NCBI GenBank assembly: GCA_041389725.1
Contig: JAWKRG010000012.1
Span: 124,001 to 188,000, forward strand
DNA: 64,000 bases
Direction of reading: 5' to 3'
Origin: Polyangiaceae bacterium
GTDB taxonomy: Bacteria; Myxococcota_A; Polyangia; Polyangiales; Polyangiaceae
The notes under the pieces were generated by a model. That model did no database searches and had not been told where the DNA came from. It worked only from the letters and a program-made list of their open reading frames with translations. Below are positions 50,029 through 57,469 of this stretch, piece after piece. Position 1 is the first letter of the stretch. Each line of letters opens with the position of its first letter. Both the position numbers and the translations under genes were made by a program.

Positions 50029-51045
50029 GTGAAAAAGCCCAGCGATGAAGACGCCAAGAAGGATGAAACCCCCTCGGATCCGCCCGAGGAGGATTCAACG
50101 GCGAAGGAAGACGCTCCGCAAGACTCGGACGACGACGACTCGGATGACGAGGCGGACGCGGGTGACGACGATTCGGACAAGGACGACTCGGACAAGGACG
50201 ACGCGGACGACGACGAGGCGGACGCGGATGGCGACGACGACGTCGAAGCAGCGGCCTCCACCAAGAAGGAGTCGAAGTCGCGACGGGATCCCCCTCGCAG
50301 CCGACCGTCGTCCCGCGGCGACCGGGCGGCGCGGGCGCGCTCGGCGAGCGAGAGCCGCCCGTCCAAGAGCGGACCAGCCGAAAGTTCGTCGCTCACGCGC
50401 GGCATTGCCCTCGGTGTCATAGCGCTCGCCATCGGTGCGGGTGGCGGCTGGTTCCTGCGCGACGCCAAGGCGCGGGGCAAGGCACCCTTCGCACCTCCAG
50501 CGGTCGCGAGCGGTGAGGTCAGTGGCCCGTGCAAGACCTGGCGGGAGCGTGTGTGTGCGGAGACCGGCGACGAATCAGCTGGCTGCTCGCAGGCCAAATC
50601 CGCCGCGGACGTGATGCCCTACGCGGCTTGCGCTGCCGCCGTCGAGGACGTGTCGGGGACCCTGGAGCGAGTCAAGCTGGTCCGTGCGGTGTGCGACGAG
50701 TTGGTGAGTCGGTTGTGCAAAGATCTCGGAGAAGAAAGCACCGCCTGCTCGATTGTGAAGGCGCGCTCGGCAAACATCCCCCCAGACGGTTGTCGGACGA
50801 TGACGAGCAACTACGAGTCGGTATTGGCTCAGCTGAAAATGCTCGACCAGAACCCATCCCTGCATGGTGGGATGCGCGGTGGCCCGCCCCCGGGGGGCAT
50901 GCGCCCAATGCCGCCGCCCCCGGGTGCATCTGGTCCGGGATCCGTTCAGCCCGTTCCGGTCCCGGGTGGGATTCGCACGCTCCCCCCCGGCGCCTTGCGC
51001 GTGAGTCCCAAGATGCCGCAACCGATGTCCTCGGGCAATCCCTGA
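50029..51045 (+). CDS. Acidic membrane protein with a duplicated four-Cys domain
   Basis: From a GTG at 50029 (GTGAAAAAG) the 338-residue protein has an Asp/Glu-rich N-terminus (about 5-78), a basic Arg/Ser stretch, one membrane helix (GIALGVIALAIGAGG, about 122-140) and a periplasmic region. In that region two consecutive modules share the spacing C-x7-C-x9-C-x14-C (CKTWRERVCAETGDESAGC... and CDELVSRLCKDLGEESTAC...). The C-terminus is Pro/Gly/Met-rich. The function is unknown; paired disulfide modules suggest a ligand-binding or anchoring role. An open frame upstream to 49900 is possible but lacks a ribosome binding site. Confidence 0.68.
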   Translation: MKKPSDEDAKKDETPSDPPEEDSTAKEDAPQDSDDDDSDDEADAGDDDSDKDDSDKDDADDDEADADGDDDVEAAASTKKESKSRRDPPRSRPSSRGDRAARARSASESRPSKSGPAESSSLTRGIALGVIALAIGAGGGWFLRDAKARGKAPFAPPAVASGEVSGPCKTWRERVCAETGDESAGCSQAKSAADVMPYAACAAAVEDVSGTLERVKLVRAVCDELVSRLCKDLGEESTACSIVKARSANIPPDGCRTMTSNYESVLAQLKMLDQNPSLHGGMRGGPPPGGMRPMPPPPGASGPGSVQPVPVPGGIRTLPPGALRVSPKMPQPMSSGNP

Positions 51046-51092
51046 GCTACGGCGCCCCGTTGGGCGCTCGAACCGAGCAGGGAAGTCGCGCG

Positions 51093-51644
51093 TCAAGCCT
51101 TGCGCGGGATCTTGATGATGTTTTCGATCAAGGCTCGCTTCATGCCCGTGAACTCGGTGAGGCGGTCCAAGCGATCCTCGCCGTAGGACAGGTTGATGAT
51201 GAGCAGATCGAGATCGCAGATCTTGGTGAAGCTCGCCTGTTTCTCGGCGGCTTCCGCCGCGTCTCGGATCTCGGATGCGATGGCGAGCGCCATGTTGGTG
51301 CGGATGAAGCTCATCACCGCTTCCACCCAGTACGGCTCCAGGCCAATGCGCACGTGCGCCAGGCCGATGCGCCATCTCGACTCCAGGTAGCTATCTCCGT
51401 AGTCCCCTCCGACCAGGCCTTTCATCCACGCACCGTGAGTCTTCTTCAGGGCATCCACACGCCCGTCGATGTGCTTGGCGGTTGCGGGAAACTGCGAAAG
51501 AAGCGCGTAGAACCCTTCGGTGATCTTGCTAGCGTGGGTGTCCATCGTAGGCCCCAGCGCGACGAGGTTGTCGCGGTCTTTGTCGCCAAAGTCGAGGAAG
51601 CGTTTCAACTCGGCGTACACCTCGCTGGGGAGGGGAAGCGTCAT
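51093..51644 (-). CDS. Protoglobin-type sensor globin
   Basis: The 183-residue protein matches the protoglobin/sensor-globin fold: helices with KITEGFYALLSQFP (about 40-53) and RWRIGLAHVRIGLEPYWV (90-107), where His97 is the likely proximal haem ligand. It has no attached output domain, so a ligand-binding signal (O2, NO or CO) would have to pass to a partner protein. Its ATG overlaps the ODP gene stop (ATGA), which points to joint action. It is the last gene in the operon. Confidence 0.85.
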   Translation of the reverse strand: MTLPLPSEVYAELKRFLDFGDKDRDNLVALGPTMDTHASKITEGFYALLSQFPATAKHIDGRVDALKKTHGAWMKGLVGGDYGDSYLESRWRIGLAHVRIGLEPYWVEAVMSFIRTNMALAIASEIRDAAEAAEKQASFTKICDLDLLIINLSYGEDRLDRLTEFTGMKRALIENIIKIPRKA

Positions 51645-52396
51645 TGTGGAACCACGTACTTGTTGGAGATGAGATCGACTCCGCAGCGGAGCTCTTCAGC
51701 CCAAGTGATGAAACGGCCCACCATCTCCTTCCCGCGGAAGAAGGCCCCGTGTTGAGGTGCGATGATTTCGATGTCGAGCTGCTTGACCATTTGTGCCCAC
51801 GCGCGCATCGCTGCGTTACACGCCATGTAGCGTTCGTGGAACCCCTGCGTGTATTGCAGGTGCGCATCGAAGTCGGTCACTTCCACGTAGGGCTGCCCCA
51901 GCGAGGCCCCGAGGTCTCCGGTATAGAGCACCTTGGAGATTGGGTCGTACACCTGGAAGTTGCCGCAGGAGTGCAGGAAGTGGGCGGGCAGGAACTTCAG
52001 CTGGCAGCCGTTGAGGTCGAAATTTTGACCTTCGTCGGGGATGGCAAAGAGGCGGTCCTGTACCAGCTTGTCCAAGCCGAAGTGGGGGATGAAGCGCAGC
52101 CATAGCTTGGAGGCGTAGGCGTCCGCGTCGGTAGTCATCAGCCAGCCGTTGACAGCTGCGACGATGTCCGGATCCTGGTGGGAGAGAAAGACGTAGCCCA
52201 GCTTGCCGCCCTTGAGCTGGGACGTCGTCTCCGCCAAGACCTTGTTGTAGACCTTGTGCCCGCCAGGGTCGAGGATCATGCCCACTCCCGCGTGGATGAT
52301 CAGGTGCTGGTTCGCGGGGACCGCATGTCCCTCGTCGAATGAAGGCAGGAGCACGTTGCGGTGTCCGCCTGCGTCATACAAGACTGTGTCGGCCAT
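51641..52396 (-). CDS. ODP-type metallo-beta-lactamase-fold di-iron protein
   Basis: This 251-residue protein has the metal site of the flavodiiron-related MBL branch called oxygen-binding di-iron protein (ODP): HQDPD (73-77), HFLHSCGNFQVYD (139-151), YTGD (Asp161) and PQHG (His216). Unlike flavodiiron enzymes it lacks the flavodoxin domain. In Treponema denticola an ODP couples oxygen to chemotaxis signalling. Here it sits between Roadblock and globin genes, so an O2-sensing role is likely. AAGGA lies eight bases before its ATG. Confidence 0.88.
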   Translation of the reverse strand: MADTVLYDAGGHRNVLLPSFDEGHAVPANQHLIIHAGVGMILDPGGHKVYNKVLAETTSQLKGGKLGYVFLSHQDPDIVAAVNGWLMTTDADAYASKLWLRFIPHFGLDKLVQDRLFAIPDEGQNFDLNGCQLKFLPAHFLHSCGNFQVYDPISKVLYTGDLGASLGQPYVEVTDFDAHLQYTQGFHERYMACNAAMRAWAQMVKQLDIEIIAPQHGAFFRGKEMVGRFITWAEELRCGVDLISNKYVVPQ

Positions 52397-52421
52397 CTGT
52401 CATTCCTTCCGAGCTGTCGCT

Positions 52422-52967
52422 TCAGATTTCGTTTTCCGTAGTTATTCCCATCAAGTTCTCGATCACGTCACGGGATTCCCGGGCGAGCGGAGCTCTCGCC
52501 ACCAGGCCGACGGTGAGGGAACGCTCGTCCTTGAGTTGGAGGCGAAGTCCGGTGAGCCACGCGCCACCGAACTCGATGGCCACTGAATAGCTCCCCGTCG
52601 CCCCGCCGATCTCTTCGGCTTGATCGAGGGCGACCATCAGCCTGGCCCCGATGGCTTCGGCGTCGTCAGCTTGCATCGTGCCGCGAGTGGCGACTACCAG
52701 GCCCTGGCCATCCATCACGAAGGCAGCCTCGGCGTTGGCCGCCGAGAGGCAGCCATCGAGGAGCTCGTTCCAGAGTTCAGCGCCGAACCGGTGCCCTCGA
52801 GGGGCAGCGACCCAGTGCGTGGCGGGCACGAAGCGCCTGGCGTCGAAGGGGACGTAGCGGGGACTGGGTTCGCTCCGTGGAGCGGCGCCCACGCGAGGAG
52901 AGCGCAGGCGGCGGGACACTTCCCGGGCCAGCTCGAGGTCAGAGAAGGGCGCGCTGGGGCTGCTCAT
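52422..52967 (-). CDS. Roadblock/LC7-like protein
   Basis: The 181-residue protein has a Pro/Arg-rich N-terminus (about 1-55) and a C-terminal Roadblock/LC7-type domain (about 60-175) with the strand pattern AEAAFVMDGQGLVVATRGTM and the helix ADDAEAIGARLMVALDQAEEIG. Roadblock proteins of myxobacteria (MglB family) regulate small GTPases or bind ATPases. The ParA gene overlaps it by 29 bases. GGAG is seven bases before its ATG. Confidence 0.75.
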   Translation of the reverse strand: MSSPSAPFSDLELAREVSRRLRSPRVGAAPRSEPSPRYVPFDARRFVPATHWVAAPRGHRFGAELWNELLDGCLSAANAEAAFVMDGQGLVVATRGTMQADDAEAIGARLMVALDQAEEIGGATGSYSVAIEFGGAWLTGLRLQLKDERSLTVGLVARAPLARESRDVIENLMGITTENEI

Positions 52968-53754
52968 GGGTGGTCTCCATCTCGGGTTTCAACATCAACA
53001 TGTGGGTATCGAGTTCGGCCGCGAGCATCTCGAAACGCCGGGCTTCCGGCGAAATGCGGCCCGGCAGGAAGCCGACGGGCAAGCCCATCGCGCTCGCTTT
53101 GGAAAACACGTCCGCGCGGGGAATCGCGGTATCGAGGACACCCTCGAATCCGGTCCACATCTCCAACATCACGTCGTGGGAGGGATCGTTGTTGCGATCC
53201 ACCATCGTGGGCAGAATGCCGAGCAGTTCCAGGCGAGGGTTCTCGGTCAGACGCACGCGGTCGATGACCCGCAGTGCCTGTGACACCGAACGCAGCGCCA
53301 AGGGTTCCGCCTGAAAGGGCATCAACGCGAAATCCGACGCGGCCAGGGCGGCACGCGTCACGAGGCCAAGTCCCGATGGCGTGTCGATCACGACGACGTC
53401 GAAGGGGCCATCCACGCGCGAGAGCGAAGACGAAAGCACACCGCGCGCGCCTACCGCGAGTTCGTACTCGCAGGCATCCACTGGATCCAAGCGTCCGCGG
53501 GGCAGTAGGGACAGATTCGGAACGCGGGTGGGAAGCACGGCTTCCTCGGGGCTGATCTGCTCCATGAGCAGATCGGCCAGGCCCACCAACTCGGTGTCGC
53601 CTCGCGCCAGCGCGTGCCCGATGCCTCCCTGGGGGTCGAGATCGACCAACAGCACCTTTCTGCCTCGCTCCGCCATGGCCAGCGCCAGGTTCAGAGACAC
53701 CGTCGTCTTGCCGACGCCCCCTTTTTGGCTGCACATCGTGATTCTGTGGGTCAC
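52939..53754 (-). CDS. ParA/MinD-like ATPase
   Basis: The 271-residue P-loop ATPase has the deviant Walker A KGGVGKTT (11-18), the switch LVDLDPQGG (about 36-44) and the third motif VVIDTPSG (about 121-128). ParA-type enzymes position chromosomes, plasmids or protein clusters through ATP-dependent dimerisation. No parB or centromere-like repeat is nearby, and the gene lies between response-regulator and Roadblock genes, which suggests positioning of a signalling complex rather than DNA segregation. The GTG start overlaps the upstream stop (GTGA). Confidence 0.9.
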   Translation of the reverse strand: MTHRITMCSQKGGVGKTTVSLNLALAMAERGRKVLLVDLDPQGGIGHALARGDTELVGLADLLMEQISPEEAVLPTRVPNLSLLPRGRLDPVDACEYELAVGARGVLSSSLSRVDGPFDVVVIDTPSGLGLVTRAALAASDFALMPFQAEPLALRSVSQALRVIDRVRLTENPRLELLGILPTMVDRNNDPSHDVMLEMWTGFEGVLDTAIPRADVFSKASAMGLPVGFLPGRISPEARRFEMLAAELDTHMLMLKPEMETTHEQPQRALL

Positions 53755-54740
53755 GTTTCGTTCTCCTCCCGCTGTTGCGTTTCGTCTTGAGGCTCTTCGA
53801 CGCCGAGGGTTTTCAAGCGCTGGATGTTTGCGTTGACCTTGGAGTCTTCGGGGCGCAGCTTGTGCGCCTCCACGAATGCGGCCATCGCCGCTGAGTAGTC
53901 CTTGCTGAGCAGTGCATCGACCCCCGCATCCCAGGCCGCAGCGAATGCCTTGTCGGTGAGGCTCACAGCGGCCGGCTCTGCCGACGATTGGTCCTCGGCC
54001 GGAGTCGCAGCGTCGTGGTCGGCAGCAGCGACGCCCGTGGCTTCCTCGCCAAAGTCGATGTCGATCTCCGATTCTTCATCCTCGATTCGCGCCGCCTCCA
54101 GCAAGAGGTACTCCCAATTGCCGGTCAGATCGCGGTGCGGCGGGGCTTCTAGCAGCGTGCGACAGCGCACGAAGGTATTCTTGGCGAAGGCCAGTCGCCG
54201 CAAAGCATCGGCCCCGCCGCCGCCATCGTCATTGGCGGACCAGGTCTCGCCGCCCCACACGGCGACCTCGCCGATCACGCGCCCACTGCGTTCGACCTCG
54301 ACCAACACCGAGTGTCGTCCCATCGCGGCGAGTTGCAGGTAGTCTGCGACAGAGAAGGGTGCGACTTCCGCCGCAGTCGAACTATGGCGAGTCTTGCGCA
54401 CGATGATGTCGCGCAGATCCTCGAGCGCGACTGGCTTCTCGAAGACTTCGACATTGGCGTGAGCCGGAATCTGCGATTGGAACGCCCGCAGATAGCCCGA
54501 CACGTAGATCACTGGGATATTGATGCCCCGACGGCCCAGTTCTCCCAGCAGTTCTAGGCCACTTCGCCGCGGCAGGTCGATGTCCGAGACCACGATGTCA
54601 GGACGAACGCGGTCGATGGTCTCGAGCGCCGACTCCAGGGACCCAGCTTCGAGCACCTGCGCGCCCGCGACCTTGGACAGACCACGGGTCATCGAGCGGC
54701 GCAGGACCTCTTCGTCTTCGATGACCAGCACGTTGACCAC
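53751..54740 (-). CDS. Response regulator with DUF4388 and TPR output
   Basis: The 329-residue regulator has a receiver domain (1-118, phosphoacceptor Asp53, Lys in EKPVALED), a DUF4388/PATAN-type region (about 127-215, FSVADYLQLAAMGRHSVLVEV) and a C-terminal TPR segment (about 255-315). DUF4388 domains occur in two-component and gliding or chemosensory proteins. It has no DNA-binding domain, so its output is likely protein-protein. The start is a GTG at 54740. Confidence 0.85.
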   Translation of the reverse strand: MVNVLVIEDEEVLRRSMTRGLSKVAGAQVLEAGSLESALETIDRVRPDIVVSDIDLPRRSGLELLGELGRRGINIPVIYVSGYLRAFQSQIPAHANVEVFEKPVALEDLRDIIVRKTRHSSTAAEVAPFSVADYLQLAAMGRHSVLVEVERSGRVIGEVAVWGGETWSANDDGGGGADALRRLAFAKNTFVRCRTLLEAPPHRDLTGNWEYLLLEAARIEDEESEIDIDFGEEATGVAAADHDAATPAEDQSSAEPAAVSLTDKAFAAAWDAGVDALLSKDYSAAMAAFVEAHKLRPEDSKVNANIQRLKTLGVEEPQDETQQREENET

Positions 54741-54764
54741 GGCGAAGTGACCGAGTTCGGGGGG

Positions 54765-55130
54765 TTACAGCACCTTCGCGATTTCTTTCACCGCGCGACT
54801 CATGTCGAGGAAGATGAGGCCGAGCTTGGCGTCGGCGGTGGTGAGGCAGAGCAGCATCGTTCCCTCGGTGGACTTGACCATCACCGCGTAGCCGTTGTCT
54901 CCGCGGATCAGCACCTGGTTGAGGACGCCTCGCTCGAGCTCCTGGGACGCGCGCGTGCCCAGGCTGAGCAGGGTGGAACTCATACCTGCTACGCGAACTT
55001 CGTCGACATGTTGCGGCAGGGCGCTTGCGATCATCAGACCGTCGTCGGAGATCAGCGCGCTGGCTTCGATGTCGGGGGTTCCGGATTGTAGCGAGCGGAG
55101 AATGTTGTTCAGTTGGTCAGTGCGAGCCAT
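54765..55130 (-). CDS. Roadblock/LC7 protein, MglB-like
   Basis: The 121-residue protein is a single Roadblock/LC7 domain: the helical N-terminus TDQLNNILRSLQS, the strand IEASALISDDGLMIASALP (21-39), then a GYAVMVKS strand. MglB of Myxococcus is a GTPase-activating protein for MglA, but no MglA-like GTPase was found here, so it may act on the ParA-like ATPase or the receiver protein instead. Its ribosome binding site overlaps the end of the histidine kinase gene, which stops three bases upstream. Confidence 0.88.
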   Translation of the reverse strand: MARTDQLNNILRSLQSGTPDIEASALISDDGLMIASALPQHVDEVRVAGMSSTLLSLGTRASQELERGVLNQVLIRGDNGYAVMVKSTEGTMLLCLTTADAKLGLIFLDMSRAVKEIAKVL

Positions 55131-55133
55131 GAG

Positions 55134-56294
55134 CTACTCCTTGGGAAGTACTTTCACATCAGGCGGGGGACGATCCGTGCTCGGCGGTGCGGACACGGGG
55201 ATATCGAGTTCGACGGTTGTACCGCGGTTGGTTTCGGAAGCCACGTGCAACCTGCCGCGAGCGTTGCGAACCACTCGGTCGCACAATGCCAGGCCAATGC
55301 CGGTGCCTTTCGATTTGGTCGTGAAGAACAGCTCTTTGCAGCGCGCGAGGACGTCGGGGCCCATGCCCTCGCCGTCGTCACGCACCTCCAGCTGGAACTC
55401 GTCCTCCTGGACTCGGGCAGATACCCAGACTTGGCCGCCCGGTCGGCCTGCGTGCAGTGCGTTGGTGATCAGGTTGAAGGCGATGGCACGAACCACGGCA
55501 CGTTTGAACGGCAGCAGCGGCATATCCTCGACTTCGAGATGCAGGGTGACGCCGCGGGCCTTCGCCTGGCCGGTGAGGACGCGGCAGACTTCGCGGATCG
55601 CCAGGTCCACCGCGTGATTTCGCCGATCGTGCAGCTGGTGGTCCACGGAGCCTAGACCATCCAGGGTGAGCAGGGCGCGGCGAACCTCCCCCAGCAGCGC
55701 GTGGAGGTCTTCCGCCGTGCGTTCTCGTGGCTCCTCGATCATGAGTTCCAGGTTCGCAGCCATCGCCGCGAGGGGATTGCGGAGCTCGTGCAGGATCGCC
55801 GGGAGCACCTCGCTGACGCCCGCGAGCTGCATCAGTCGGTCCCGGTCTTTCCGCACGTGGTCCCAGTGCGTGATGTCCTGGAAGACGACGCTGAACCCGC
55901 CGCTGGGTCCAAGGCTGCTCGCCCTGAAGCCGACGACGAAGGACTCGCCGCCGACCTCCAAGCGACGCCGGGTGCGCTCTTCCATCCCCGCGAGAGCGCT
56001 CTCGGCCAAGTCGCGGATCGGGGCCAGAACGCTCCCGACTTCCGCACCGAGCAGCGCCTCCAAGGGCTGGCGCAACACCTCAGCGGCTCGGGGATTGGCG
56101 CGCTCCACTCGGCCAGCCGCCGAGACGATCATGCACGCCACCGGCAGTGAGTCGAAGGAATCCCCCCCGCGCAAACGGTGCACCCCGGAACTGTGCGGGG
56201 TCAGCATTGGTTTCGGCGCGGGCATGCGGCGGATGCGGTGCAAGGACCAATCCATGGTGCCAGCGACGGGTCCGAGAAGCGGGTCAGTGGTCAT
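55134..56294 (-). CDS. PAS-domain sensor histidine kinase
   Basis: The 386-residue protein has no membrane segment, so it is a cytoplasmic kinase. It carries a PAS domain (about 45-145, around ACMIVSAAGRVERANPRAAEVLR), a DHp box HELRNPLAAM (His169) and a catalytic domain with N-box FNLITNALHAG, G1 DDGEGMGPDVLARC and G2 GTGIGLALC. It presumably phosphorylates the downstream receiver protein (53751) and could also phosphorylate the single-domain regulator at 58910. The ATG at 56294 is preferred over one 42 bases earlier. Confidence 0.92.
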   Translation of the reverse strand: MTTDPLLGPVAGTMDWSLHRIRRMPAPKPMLTPHSSGVHRLRGGDSFDSLPVACMIVSAAGRVERANPRAAEVLRQPLEALLGAEVGSVLAPIRDLAESALAGMEERTRRRLEVGGESFVVGFRASSLGPSGGFSVVFQDITHWDHVRKDRDRLMQLAGVSEVLPAILHELRNPLAAMAANLELMIEEPRERTAEDLHALLGEVRRALLTLDGLGSVDHQLHDRRNHAVDLAIREVCRVLTGQAKARGVTLHLEVEDMPLLPFKRAVVRAIAFNLITNALHAGRPGGQVWVSARVQEDEFQLEVRDDGEGMGPDVLARCKELFFTTKSKGTGIGLALCDRVVRNARGRLHVASETNRGTTVELDIPVSAPPSTDRPPPDVKVLPKE

Positions 56295-56363
56295 GCGTGT
56301 CCAAAATCGACGGCTGCCCGTCGGGCATGTCGACACATGTCGGATTCCGACACTTGATCGACG

Positions 56364-57416
56364 TCATCCGACACCCGCCGTCACCAGTCGCAGCGTGCCC
56401 TGAATGGTCGCCAGTCGGAGCGGCACGAGCTCCGCGTCCATGGTCGTCGCGTAGACCACGTCCTGATGCTGCCAGGCCACGATGGCCCGGCCCTGCTCGC
56501 TTATTGCCGCGACGACCGCGGGCCCTGCAGCACGAACCAGCGTTCTGGCCCAGCGCACAGCCAGGTCCAGGGATCCTGGCGCCCAATCGCTGACGCGGAG
56601 GGAAGCGATGGGCATCGCGGAATCCACGCCACGCAAACAGGCGACGCCCGTGCCGCCGTTCTTGAGCATTCGCCGCAGGTGATCCTCTGCTTTGGAGGCC
56701 ATGGCGGGCGCCGAGATCCGCCCGAGTTCGGTCATCAAGTCCGCGGCGGTGAAGGTGTATGCCGCGTCGTAGCCTCGACGATGAGGGATCCAGCTGACTC
56801 GGGCTGGCAGCTGCGCGCTGATGTGCGCCCAGGCTTCCGCCGTCTGCTGGCGAAGCGCGGTGTGGAAGCGCTGTGCTGTGAGTGCGCCGCTCTCGACCAG
56901 AGATTCGCCTAGCGCCGCACCCGTGCGCTTGCACCACAGGACTACGTGGTCCACGGCGTCGTCGTCGAAGCCCACGGTGCGCTCGCGCAGCAGGTCCGAC
57001 AGGCGGCGCCGCAGCGCCGGTGCGGAGGCCCAACATACGCGACCGCGCTCGACGAACACGGTTCCCACTTCCGTTTCGCGGTAGAGACGCAACGCTCCGC
57101 ATGCGTCGTCTCCCAAGGCGTGGATCCACGAGAACAGCTGACAAAAACCGCCTTCGCTCGGAGCCGGGCGCAAGTGAGCGGCAGGTCGCGGTCGCGGCAA
57201 CGCGCCGATGTCCCTCACGCTGGCGAGTTCCGCCAGGACGATTCCACCATCCTTGCGCGGCTCGATTCGGTAGCAACCCGAGGCAGTGGCGACGACCACG
57301 AGCAGAGTCGGATCCCCCTGGAAACATGGGGCAAGCACCTGCGGCGCGCACTCGGCCAGATGCGTGGAAGCGGAGAGATCCTCCGGTTCGCGAGCCAGAG
57401 AAGTTGCCGGTAACAT
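56364..57416 (-). CDS. PATAN (DUF4388)-type protein
   Basis: The 350-residue protein has a PATAN/DUF4388-like region (about 90-200, with GALRLYRETEVGTVFVERG and GAALGESLVESGALTAQRF) and a C-terminal alpha/beta region (about 230-345) that may be Roadblock-like (SLRVSDWAPGSLDLAVRW, VAAISEQGRAIVAWQ). PATAN domains occur in adaptors of two-component and type IV pilus signalling. The start codon is followed by an unusual Ala/Thr/Ser N-terminus, and the real start could be a few codons downstream. The sigma54 activator gene is just upstream on the same strand. Confidence 0.72.
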   Translation of the reverse strand: MLPATSLAREPEDLSASTHLAECAPQVLAPCFQGDPTLLVVVATASGCYRIEPRKDGGIVLAELASVRDIGALPRPRPAAHLRPAPSEGGFCQLFSWIHALGDDACGALRLYRETEVGTVFVERGRVCWASAPALRRRLSDLLRERTVGFDDDAVDHVVLWCKRTGAALGESLVESGALTAQRFHTALRQQTAEAWAHISAQLPARVSWIPHRRGYDAAYTFTAADLMTELGRISAPAMASKAEDHLRRMLKNGGTGVACLRGVDSAMPIASLRVSDWAPGSLDLAVRWARTLVRAAGPAVVAAISEQGRAIVAWQHQDVVYATTMDAELVPLRLATIQGTLRLVTAGVG

Positions 57417-57429
57417 CCCTGGGCGCGAT

Positions 57430-57460
57430 TACAAGAACCGTGCCCGCGCGTGTGTGTCAA
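57430..57460 (-). promoter_or_regulatory. Candidate sigma54 or sigma70 promoter before the PATAN gene
   Basis: In the 53-bp gap after the sigma54 activator gene, the minus strand reads GGGCACGGTTCTTGTA (57445-57430). This matches TGGCACG-N4-TTGC at all but two positions, one of them in the nearly invariant -12 GC. A perfect TTGACA sits just upstream (57460-57455). Transcription from the sigma54 site would start about three bases before the annotated ATG. Only a candidate. Confidence 0.35.
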
Positions 57461-57469
57461 CCGCTTGGC

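Noticed and set aside
52939..53754. Chromosome or plasmid partition locus
   Set aside because: The ParA-like ATPase has no ParB partner, no centromere-like repeats and no replication gene nearby.
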